A stretch of DNA of 5,112 nucleotides from Oscillospiraceae bacterium (lineage in GTDB: Bacteria > Bacillota > Clostridia > Oscillospirales > Ruminococcaceae). The stretch lies in NCBI GenBank assembly GCA_017410745.1, contig JAFPPJ010000467.1, forward strand, positions 1-5,112, written 5' to 3'. The stretch's first letter is position 1. The number at the start of each line of letters is the position of its first letter. A model generated the notes under the pieces. It was not told the origin of the DNA, did not search any database, and saw only the letters and a program-made list of their open reading frames with translations. Position numbers and translations under genes: made by a program. This document shows, in pieces, positions 1-5,112 of this stretch.

Positions 1-1182
1 ATCCTTCTCAAAGAGGGCGAGATAGCCCTCAAGGGACTTAACAAGAGAAATTTCGAGGATGCGTTCATACGCAACCTCAGACACCGCATGAAGGGCAAGG
101 GCAAGTTCGACTACAAGCGCGAACAGTCCATGATATACATAATCCCCGCAGATGACGACGTGGATATGGATGCGGCAGTGCTTGCGGCATCCCGCACCTT
201 CGGCGCGGCTGCCATATGCCGTGCGGGCGTGACGGAAAAGGACATAGACCGCATCACGGAGGATGTGTTCACATACTGCGGCAAGGAGCTGCAGAGAGCC
301 CGCACCTTCAAGGTGGCGGCAAAGCGCTCCGACAAGCACTTCCCCTATAAGTCGCCCGAGCTCTGCGCCGAGCTTGGCGGGCGCATACTCTCCAAATTCC
401 ATCATCTCACGGTGGATGTGAAGGATCCCGACGTTACGGTGAATGTGGAGATACGCGAGACCAACGCATACATCCATACCGGCAACAGACCTGCGGCGGG
501 CGGCATGCCCGTAGGCACATCCGGACGCGGCCTGCTCCTGTTGTCGGGCGGCATAGACAGCCCGGTGGCAGGGTATATGATGGCAAAGAGAGGCGTGGAC
601 ATATCCTGCATACACTTTGCGGCACCGCCCTATACCTCGGACAGGGCAAGGCTCAAGGTAGAAAGGCTCTGCGAGAAGCTCACCCCATGGACGGGCGACA
701 ACACCTTCTACTGCGTGCCCTTCACCAGGATACAGGAGGCGCTCAGGGACAACTGCCCCGAGGAGCTGTTCACTATCATAATGCGCCGCATGATGATAAA
801 GATCGCCCAGAAGATAGCCCGCAAGAACAATCTGCAGTGCCTTATCACGGGCGAGTCCGTAGGTCAGGTGGCAAGCCAGACCATGGGCGCTATCGTATGT
901 ACTGATGCGGCTGCGGATATGCCTGTATTCCGCCCCGAGATAGGCATGGACAAGACCGAGATAATAGAGATATCCCGCAGGATAGACACATTTGACATAT
1001 CCATCGAGCCCTATGAGGACTGCTGCACGGTATTCACGCCGAAGCATCCGAAGACCCGTCCCGACCTTGCGGCGGTGCTCGAAGCGGAGGCTGCATATGA
1101 CTTTGACCCGCTGATAGACGAGGCTGTGGAGAATACAGAGGTCAAGGCTATCAAGCTGGATGACTTTGAATATTATGCATAA
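1..1182 (+). CDS. thiI: tRNA 4-thiouridine synthase ThiI, 5' end cut off by the window
   Basis: The frame is open from the first base, beginning ILLKEGEIALKG, and gives 393 residues. Rhodanese-less ThiI proteins are about 390-400 residues, so I infer only about five N-terminal codons are missing. ThiI adenylates U8 of tRNA and replaces its oxygen with sulfur (s4U8). In some bacteria it also feeds sulfur to the thiamine thiazole. Visible residues 1-60 fit the N-terminal ferredoxin-like domain. Residues about 60-165 fit the THUMP tRNA-binding domain, including FKVAAKRSDKHFPY from residue 103. The ATP-pyrophosphatase domain has the PP-loop SGGIDSP at 182-188 and the later motif TGESVGQVASQT. A Cys pair at 341-342 (YEDCCTVF) lies where E. 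coli ThiI has catalytic Cys344. The protein ends at the PP-loop domain, so it lacks the rhodanese domain of the E. coli enzyme, as in Bacillus ThiI. A partner cysteine desulfurase is often encoded upstream, but that region is outside the window. The product call is very secure. Confidence 0.96.
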   Translation: MLLKEGEIALKGLNKRNFEDAFIRNLRHRMKGKGKFDYKREQSMIYIIPADDDVDMDAAVLAASRTFGAAAICRAGVTEKDIDRITEDVFTYCGKELQRARTFKVAAKRSDKHFPYKSPELCAELGGRILSKFHHLTVDVKDPDVTVNVEIRETNAYIHTGNRPAAGGMPVGTSGRGLLLLSGGIDSPVAGYMMAKRGVDISCIHFAAPPYTSDRARLKVERLCEKLTPWTGDNTFYCVPFTRIQEALRDNCPEELFTIIMRRMMIKIAQKIARKNNLQCLITGESVGQVASQTMGAIVCTDAAADMPVFRPEIGMDKTEIIEISRRIDTFDISIEPYEDCCTVFTPKHPKTRPDLAAVLEAEAAYDFDPLIDEAVENTEVKAIKLDDFEYYA

Positions 1183-1209
1183 ATAGTGTATTTTGACCAA
1201 AAAATAATT

Positions 1210-1242
1210 TGTGCAATCACACGAAATCCGCAAAATGTGTGG
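1210..1242. repeat. short inverted repeats upstream of the tig promoter, possible operator
   Basis: Two overlapping dyads share the CACAC word. TGTG-CAAT-CACA lies at 1210-1221. CACAC at 1218-1222 is complementary to GTGTG at 1237-1241, with G-T wobbles extending it on both sides and a loop of about 12 bases. The 3' arm overlaps the likely -35 region, so a repressor or activator site is conceivable. The arms are short and no T run follows, so this is not a convincing intrinsic terminator for thiI. No known operator consensus is matched. Confidence 0.3.
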
Positions 1243-1268
1243 AATTTACGCGATTCATATGTTATAAT
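1239..1268 (+). promoter_or_regulatory. vegetative sigma-A-type promoter for tig-clpP(-clpX), extended -10
   Basis: A perfect TATAAT lies at 1263-1268, preceded by TG at 1260-1261, giving the extended -10 motif TGTTATAAT. The -35 region is weak: GTGGAA at 1239-1244, with an 18-bp spacer, matches TTGACA at only three positions. A strong extended -10 often compensates for this. The expected transcription start is near 1275, leaving an untranslated leader of about 68 bases before tig. The flanking DNA is distinctly AT-rich compared with the genes. I see no CIRCE element and no tandem CtsR heptads, so control by HrcA or CtsR is not supported here. Confidence 0.8.
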
Positions 1269-1342
1269 AGCAATGTTGTTTTAATGAAAAAGTATGTACC
1301 CACGGCGCAAGGCCCGCAGGATACAATGGAAGGATGTTATAA

Positions 1343-2623
1343 ATGAGCTTAAAGTCGAAGAATCAGACAGGCGCTAACACCTGGGAGCTTGAAGTAGAAA
1401 CTACCGGTGAGCAGTTTGAAAATGCCATTCAGCAGGTTTACCTCAAGCAGAGAGGTAAGATCTCGGTGCCCGGTTTCCGTAAGGGCAAGGCTACAAGAAA
1501 GATGATAGAGAAGCTCTACGGTGAGACCTGCTTCTACGATGATGCTATAAACGAAATGGTACAGCAGGTGGTAACACCCGCTATAATCGAGTCCGAGCTC
1601 GACCTCGTTGACACTCCCGCACTCGACGTTATCTCCATCTCCAAGGAGACAGGCGTTGTATACAAGGCTGTCTGCACCGTAAGACCCGAGATCACTCTCG
1701 AGGACTACAAGGGCATAGAGGTAGAGAAGGCAGAGCGCGAGGTAACAGATGAGGACGTTGAGAACGAGCTCAAGCGTCAGCAGGAGAAGAACGGCAGACT
1801 CGTGACCGTTGACGACAGGGCTGCTGAGGAAGGCGACACCGTTACCATCGACTTCGAGGGCTTCATGGACGGCAAGCCTTTTGAGGGCGGCGCAGAGAAC
1901 GGCTTTGACCTCAAGCTCGGTTCCGGTCAGTTCATCCCCGGCTTCGAGGATCAGATCATCGGCCACAAGACCGGTGAGGATTTCACCATAAACGTAAAGT
2001 TCCCCGAGAACTATCAGATGGAAGAGCTTGCAGGCAAGCCTGCTGAGTTCTCCGTAAAGCTCCACGAGATCAAGACTCTCGAGCTCCCCGCTCTTGACGA
2101 TGATTTCGCTATGGACGTATCCGAGTTCGATACTCTCGAAGAATACAAGGCTGACGTAAGGAAGAACCTTGAGGAGAGAGCAGTAAAGAACGCTGATGTC
2201 ATCACCGAGAACAGGATCTATGACAAGCTCGCTGAGAAGGTCGGCGGTGAGATCCCCGCAGTTATGTTCGAGAAGGAGATCACCCGTCTCGTTCAGGACT
2301 TCGAGATCCGTCTCAGACAGCAGGGTCTTGATCTTCCCATGTATCTTTCCTTCACAGGCTCCGACATGAACTCCTTCAGGGAGACATTCAGAGAGCAGGC
2401 TGTCAAGGCTGTAAAGATCAGACTTGCACTCGAGAAGGTCGCTAAGGACGAGAACATCGAGGCTACCGAGGAAGAGGTAGATACCGAGGCTAAGAAGATA
2501 GCTGAGCGCTACAACATCAACCCCGAGCAGATATTCAACATCATCGCTCGCGATGAGCTCAAGGCTGATGTGCTCGTTACAAAGGCAGGCAAGCTGGTAA
2601 AGGAAGCTGCCGTTATAAAGTAA
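1343..2623 (+). CDS. tig: trigger factor, ribosome-associated chaperone and prolyl isomerase
   Basis: The 426-residue protein has the usual family length and all three domains. The N-terminal ribosome-binding domain (about 1-115) carries the signature VPGFRKGKA, with Phe45-Arg46-Lys47 matching the residues that contact ribosomal protein L23. The Pro that often follows GK is replaced by Ala-Thr. The FKBP-like peptidyl-prolyl isomerase domain (about 155-245) contains GDTVTIDFEGFMDGKPFEGG and the FIPGFEDQIIG segment. The rest, to residue 426, is the helical, charged C-terminal chaperone domain that forms the arms cradling nascent chains. The protein acts in the cytosol at the polypeptide exit tunnel. 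GGAAGGA at 1328-1334 lies 8 bases before the ATG and fixes the start. Codon choice is strongly biased to AAG, GAG, ATC and CTC, as expected for an abundant protein. It is the first gene of the unit and ends 15 bp before clpP. Confidence 0.97.
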   Translation: MSLKSKNQTGANTWELEVETTGEQFENAIQQVYLKQRGKISVPGFRKGKATRKMIEKLYGETCFYDDAINEMVQQVVTPAIIESELDLVDTPALDVISISKETGVVYKAVCTVRPEITLEDYKGIEVEKAEREVTDEDVENELKRQQEKNGRLVTVDDRAAEEGDTVTIDFEGFMDGKPFEGGAENGFDLKLGSGQFIPGFEDQIIGHKTGEDFTINVKFPENYQMEELAGKPAEFSVKLHEIKTLELPALDDDFAMDVSEFDTLEEYKADVRKNLEERAVKNADVITENRIYDKLAEKVGGEIPAVMFEKEITRLVQDFEIRLRQQGLDLPMYLSFTGSDMNSFRETFREQAVKAVKIRLALEKVAKDENIEATEEEVDTEAKKIAERYNINPEQIFNIIARDELKADVLVTKAGKLVKEAAVIK

Positions 2624-2638
2624 GAGAGGAGAAGCAAT

Positions 2639-3229
2639 ATGAGCCTTGTCCCCTACGTTGTTGAACAGACAAGCCGCGGTGAGCGCAGCATGGATATATA
2701 CTCCAGGCTGCTCAATGACAGGATAATCATTCTCTCCGAGGATGTCAACCATACCACCGCAAGCCTTATCGTGGCACAGATGCTCTTTCTTGAGGGACAG
2801 GATCCCGATAAGGATATCTCCTTCTATATAAACAGCCCCGGCGGTGTCATCACCGACGGCATGGCTATCTATGACACTATGCAGTACATCAAGTGCGATG
2901 TATCCACGATATGCATAGGCATGGCTGCATCTATGGGTGCGTTCCTGCTCTCCGCAGGCACAAAGGGCAAGCGCTTTGCCCTGCCCAACTCCGAGATACT
3001 AATACATCAGCCCCTTATCTCGGGCGGCGGTATCTCCGGACAGTGCACCGATATAAAGATACATTCCGACCACATGGTTAGCACGAGAGACAAACTCAAT
3101 ACCATACTTGCGGCTAACACCGGCAAGCCTATTGACGTTATCGAGCGCGACACCGAAAGGGATAACTACATGACCGCAGAAGAGGCTTGTGCATACGGCC
3201 TCATCGACAAGGTCATCGAACACAGGTAA
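2639..3229 (+). CDS. clpP: ATP-dependent Clp protease proteolytic subunit ClpP
   Basis: This 196-residue serine peptidase forms a double heptameric barrel that degrades proteins fed in by ClpX or a similar ATPase. The start MSLVPYVVEQT resembles the propeptide-free Gram-positive form. AGGAG at 2627-2631 is well placed for this ATG. The catalytic triad is visible: Ser98 in GMAASMGAF, His123 in ILIHQPL, and Asp175 in ERDTERDNYM. The last two alignments are to S. aureus ClpP (triad Ser98-His123-Asp172). SPGG at 66-69 fits the oxyanion-hole glycines, and YINSPGG and IYDTMQ are classic family strings. Compared with the S. aureus or E. coli protein, three extra residues lie just after HQPL (HQPLISGGGISGQCTD instead of HQPLGG-x-QGQATD). 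This region contacts the neighbouring ring and moves the Asp by three positions. The gene lies between tig and clpX, so coupled expression with chaperone and unfoldase is expected. The function is secure. Confidence 0.97.
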   Translation: MSLVPYVVEQTSRGERSMDIYSRLLNDRIIILSEDVNHTTASLIVAQMLFLEGQDPDKDISFYINSPGGVITDGMAIYDTMQYIKCDVSTICIGMAASMGAFLLSAGTKGKRFALPNSEILIHQPLISGGGISGQCTDIKIHSDHMVSTRDKLNTILAANTGKPIDVIERDTERDNYMTAEEACAYGLIDKVIEHR

Positions 3230-3233
3230 TATG

Positions 3234-3260
3234 ATAGGGCAACTGCTGTTGCCCTATTTT
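3234..3260 (+). terminator. clpP-clpX intercistronic hairpin, attenuator or partial terminator
   Basis: The arms ATAGGGCAAC (3234-3243) and GTTGCCCTAT (3248-3257) are perfectly complementary over 10 bp around a TGCT loop. TTT follows the stem, making a four-T run with its last base, then GT. The stem starts four bases after the clpP stop codon and ends six bases before the clpX Shine-Dalgarno sequence. The short T run suggests partial termination, or an mRNA end protected from exonucleases, rather than a full stop. No promoter for clpX is evident in the gap, so read-through from tig-clpP is the simplest model. Confidence 0.7.
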
Positions 3261-3263
3261 GTA

Positions 3264-3269
3264 AAGGAG
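3264..3269 (+). promoter_or_regulatory. clpX ribosome binding site, decides between two in-frame ATGs
   Basis: AAGGAG is strong and lies directly before ATGTATATG, which offers in-frame ATGs at 3271 and 3277. It is one base from the first ATG, too close for normal initiation, and seven bases from the second, which is ideal. The ATG at 3277 is therefore taken as the start, and the protein begins MPPQLKKCSFCG. Confidence 0.85.
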
Positions 3270-3276
3270 AATGTAT

Positions 3277-4545
3277 ATGCCTCCACAGCTGAAAAAGTGC
3301 AGCTTCTGCGGTCGCACGGAGAAGCAGGTGCTCAGGATGTTCACCAGCGGCACAGGCAACAACATCTGTGACGACTGCGTAGTATACTGCTATGAGCTGC
3401 TCATGCGCGAAGATATAGCAGACCTTGCCCCCTCCAAGGAGACCAAGGTAGACAAGCGCAAGCAGGACAAGAAGTACAAGCTTCTCAAGCCTGCTGATAT
3501 CAAGAAGGTGCTCGATGACTACGTTATCGGTCAGGATAACGCTAAGACCGCTCTTGCTGTTGCGGTATACAACCACTACAAGCGCATAAACTCCCTCGAC
3601 GACAACGACAATGATGTGGAGCTGCAGAAGTCGAATGTCATACTCCTGGGCTCTACGGGTGTGGGCAAGACCCTTCTTGCAAGCACTCTCGCAAAGGTGC
3701 TCGAAGTGCCCTTTGCCATTGCGGATGCCACCACCCTCACCGAGGCAGGCTATGTGGGCGACGACGTGGAGAACTGCCTTGTACGTCTGATACAGGCGGC
3801 AAACTACGATATCCCCCTTGCCGAGAAGGGCATCATATACATCGACGAGATAGACAAGATCGCCCGTAAGTCCGAGAACGTATCCATCACCCGTGATGTC
3901 AGCGGTGAGGGCGTACAGCAGGCACTGCTCAAGATAATCGAAGGCACCGTGTCCAACGTTCCCCCCAACGGCGGCAGAAAGAACCCGTATCAGGAGACCC
4001 TGCAGATAAACACGAAGAACATACTCTTCATATGCGGCGGTGCGTTCGACGGGCTCGAAGCGATAATAAAGAAGCGCCGCGAATCGAATACTCTCGGCTT
4101 CGGCGCAGACATAAAGAGCAAATCCGAGCAGGAAAAGAACATATTCCGCGATGTGACGCCGGAGGATCTGGTAAAGTTCGGTCTTGTGCCCGAGCTTGTG
4201 GGCAGACTTCCGCAGATCACCGTACTCGAGGAGCTTGACGAGGCTGCACTCGTACAGATACTCACCGAGCCCAAGAATGCGCTCATCAAGCAGTACAAGA
4301 AGCTGTTTGAGCTTGACGGCATTGAGCTTGTCTTTGACAGCGATGCCCTCACCGAGATAGCACGCAAGGCTATCAAGCAGCGCACGGGCGCAAGAGGTCT
4401 CCGCGCGATAGTGGAGGGTCTGCTCCTTGACACCATGTTCAACGCGCCTTCGATGGACATACAGAAGGTCACCATCACTGCCGACAACGTTATCAACGGC
4501 ACAAAGCCGCTGATCGCAGAAGGCAGGAAGAAAAAGCTCTCATAA
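3277..4545 (+). CDS. clpX: ATP-dependent Clp protease ATP-binding subunit ClpX
   Basis: This 422-residue AAA+ unfoldase forms a hexamer that binds tagged substrates, unfolds them with ATP and threads them into ClpP. The N-terminal zinc-binding domain has Cys8, Cys11, Cys31 and Cys34 (CSFC...CDDC), the adaptor and substrate docking module. The Walker A loop is GSTGVGKT at 125-132, within consensus but differing from the usual GPTGSGKT. Pore-1 loop GYVG is at 158-161 and Walker B IIYIDEIDK at 186-194. The pore-2 region follows at about 198-215. The pore-entrance RKH loop reads RKN at 234-236. The ClpP-docking IGF tripeptide appears as LGF at 273-275. The arginine finger is in ELVGRLP (Arg310) and sensor 2 in GARGLR (Arg373). 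The start at 3277 is chosen from ribosome-binding-site spacing; a start at 3271 would add two residues. It follows clpP across a hairpin. No lon gene follows directly, unlike several other Firmicutes. Identification is secure. Confidence 0.97.
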   Translation: MPPQLKKCSFCGRTEKQVLRMFTSGTGNNICDDCVVYCYELLMREDIADLAPSKETKVDKRKQDKKYKLLKPADIKKVLDDYVIGQDNAKTALAVAVYNHYKRINSLDDNDNDVELQKSNVILLGSTGVGKTLLASTLAKVLEVPFAIADATTLTEAGYVGDDVENCLVRLIQAANYDIPLAEKGIIYIDEIDKIARKSENVSITRDVSGEGVQQALLKIIEGTVSNVPPNGGRKNPYQETLQINTKNILFICGGAFDGLEAIIKKRRESNTLGFGADIKSKSEQEKNIFRDVTPEDLVKFGLVPELVGRLPQITVLEELDEAALVQILTEPKNALIKQYKKLFELDGIELVFDSDALTEIARKAIKQRTGARGLRAIVEGLLLDTMFNAPSMDIQKVTITADNVINGTKPLIAEGRKKKLS

Positions 4546-4560
4546 GCAGGCTGAGCCTGC
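4546..4560 (+). other. small perfect hairpin immediately after the clpX stop
   Basis: GCAGGC and GCCTGC form a perfect 6-bp stem around a TGA loop, starting on the first base after the clpX stop codon. No T run follows (the next bases are ACCCACCC), so it is unlikely to terminate transcription alone. It may protect the mRNA 3' region or be part of a larger structure with the downstream pairing at 4566-4625. It would form on either strand. Confidence 0.4.
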
Positions 4561-4565
4561 ACCCA

Positions 4566-4625
4566 CCCGTTGCTCATTTGAGAGGGACTTGTGTTTTCGT
4601 CTCGGAGCATAGGATAGCACACGGG
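4566..4625. other. candidate structured RNA element downstream of clpX
   Basis: CCCGTTGCT at 4566-4574 can pair with AGCA-C-ACGGG at 4616-4625, giving nine base pairs with one bulged C. Inside this, GGGAC (4584-4588) can pair with GTCTC (4599-4603), including one G-T wobble, around a 10-base loop. TGCTC at 4571-4575 could instead pair with GAGCA at 4605-4609, so two mutually exclusive folds are possible. No coding frame fits well here and I recognise no named RNA family. The region may be a structured 3' UTR of clpX or a small RNA ending at the strong hairpin at 4637. This rests only on pairing seen by eye and cannot settle the strand. Confidence 0.3.
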
Positions 4626-4636
4626 ATTTATGATTT

Positions 4637-4676
4637 TTGCCGCAGACATCTGTCTGCGGCAACATTTATCTATTTT
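4637..4676 (+). terminator. probable intrinsic terminator of the tig-clpP-clpX unit
   Basis: TTGCCGCAGACA (4637-4648) and TGTCTGCGGCAA (4651-4662) are perfectly complementary over 12 bp. With only TC between them, the innermost A-T pair must open to make a four-base loop. The stem is GC-rich. The + side is followed by CATTTATCTATTTT, an interrupted T-rich tail, so + termination is plausible but not classic. Read on the minus strand, the hairpin is followed by AAAAATCATAAAT, which is poor in U, so it is unlikely to terminate the convergent gene. Confidence 0.6.
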
Positions 4677-4724
4677 GTCGAGTGGATCAATAAGTATTAT
4701 GCAGAATAGTTTTGCCTGCGGCTC

Positions 4725-5112
4725 TCATATACCGATATCCGTCACGACCCATTCATTTTCCTCAAGCGGATAGGTATTGCCGCAGAACGGGCATTCTCTC
4801 ACCTTTGCCGCATCGAAGCTGGCGCTGCAGAACGGGCAGGAAACGGCCGTGAGGGAAAATCCGAGATCGGTCGGTCTTTTGATGACCTTGCGCAGACTGA
4901 TGTGTATCTTATCGGACTTGCTGAGTATCTTGCCTTTATGGTAGTGCAGGCTGTCGGTATAGAACGTGAGCGAAACATCGCAAACACCGTCTCGGATGCT
5001 GTATTTGTTCACGCCGGAATTCTTGTAAGTAATATCCACGATTTCACGAAGCTTTTCCGGAATCGGTTTGTCGCAGCAGCAGATGGTCAATTCCTGCGGA
5101 TTCTGGCTGTAC
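4725..5112 (-). CDS. C-terminal part of a zinc-ribbon protein, possibly TIM44-like domain protein
   Basis: The minus-strand frame is open from the right edge (YSQNPQELTICCCDKP...) to a TGA at 4727-4725, so the N-terminus lies outside the window. A TTG at 5090-5088 could serve as a start, but an AGGA-like sequence sits only about two bases away and the frame continues upstream. I therefore treat the gene as partial, with 128 visible codons. Counted from that TTG, the end carries two CxxC pairs, CPFC at 85-88 and CPFC at 100-103, a typical zinc ribbon. Before it is a beta-rich stretch (GVCDVSLTFYTDSLHY, then KIHISLRKVIKRP). The order of strand-rich domain, CPxC-x11-CPxC, then a short EWVVTDI tail resembles Firmicutes proteins with a TIM44-like domain and a C-terminal zinc ribbon. 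That is from memory and unproven. It is convergent to clpX, so probably unrelated in function. No signal peptide or membrane segment is visible in this part. Confidence 0.75.
   Translation of the reverse strand, partial: YSQNPQELTICCCDKPIPEKLREIVDITYKNSGVNKYSIRDGVCDVSLTFYTDSLHYHKGKILSKSDKIHISLRKVIKRPTDLGFSLTAVSCPFCSASFDAAKVRECPFCGNTYPLEENEWVVTDIGI

Noticed and set aside
1192..1198. TTTGACC, the complement of a CtsR heptamer (GGTCAAA), upstream of tig
   Set aside because: CtsR needs two tandem heptamers three bases apart. Neither side has the second copy, and the site lies far upstream of the -10.
1275..1342. The tig leader as a riboswitch, prompted by GGCGCAAGGCC-like words recalling c-di-GMP aptamers
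   Set aside because: The leader is only about 68 bases and lacks the rest of the conserved core. Only weak pairing (GTAT with ATAC) is visible.
1349..2752. A 467-codon open frame on the minus strand, antisense to tig and the start of clpP
   Set aside because: Its codons are in exact register with those of tig, and it stops where tig has its TTA Leu codon. It stays open because tig almost never uses TTA, CTA or TCA. The translation is Leu-rich with no recognisable family.
3271..3276. The ATG at 3271 as start of clpX
   Set aside because: It is one base from the end of AAGGAG. The ATG at 3277 has seven-base spacing and gives the usual ClpX N-terminus.
3990..4649. A 219-codon minus-strand frame antisense to the 3' half of clpX
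   Set aside because: Its ATG lies inside the terminator hairpin, it has no good ribosome binding site, the protein is Ser-rich and resembles nothing, and the opposite strand is an unmistakable clpX.
4675..4700. TTGTCG and TATTAT as a rightward promoter
   Set aside because: The spacer is only 14 bp and transcription would run antisense into the minus-strand gene. No + strand gene follows.
5088..5090. TTG as the true start of the minus-strand zinc-ribbon gene
   Set aside because: The frame stays open to the window edge, and the AGGA-like sequence is too close to the TTG for normal initiation.

Overview
This window looks like chromosomal core DNA from a Gram-positive, clostridial bacterium. 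I would guess a Ruminococcus-like member of the Oscillospiraceae, at moderate confidence. The reasons are the gene order thiI, tig, clpP, clpX, a ThiI without a rhodanese domain, a ClpP without a propeptide, and strong AGGAG-type ribosome binding sites. Codon use agrees: Lys is almost always AAG, and Ile ATA is common. I see no mobile element, integrase, CRISPR array, tRNA or rRNA.

Layout. Positions 1-1182 hold the 3' part of thiI (tRNA 4-thiouridine synthase), open at the left edge. A 160-bp gap follows, with a clear extended -10 promoter and a small inverted repeat overlapping its weak -35 region. Next come tig (trigger factor, 1343-2623), clpP (protease subunit, 2639-3229) and clpX (unfoldase subunit, 3277-4545), all on the + strand. 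tig and clpP are 15 bp apart and probably co-transcribed. The 47-bp gap between clpP and clpX is largely filled by a perfect 10-bp hairpin with a short T run, which looks like an attenuator or partial terminator just before the clpX ribosome binding site. Downstream of clpX is a 179-bp non-coding stretch containing a small hairpin, a possible long-range stem, and a strong 12-bp hairpin that may be the operon terminator. From 4725 to the right edge, a convergent minus-strand gene encodes the C-terminus of a zinc-ribbon protein, possibly of the TIM44-like kind.

How the genes work together. Trigger factor binds nascent chains at the ribosome exit tunnel. ClpX recognises, unfolds and translocates substrates into the ClpP chamber. 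The operon therefore couples folding of new proteins to regulated degradation. ThiI belongs to tRNA modification and possibly thiamine sulfur transfer, and is probably a separate transcription unit.

I did not find a clearly novel system. The points most worth checking are the clpP-clpX hairpin, a 3-residue insertion beside the ClpP oligomerisation-sensor region, the RKH-to-RKN change in the ClpX pore-entrance loop, and the structured region downstream of clpX.
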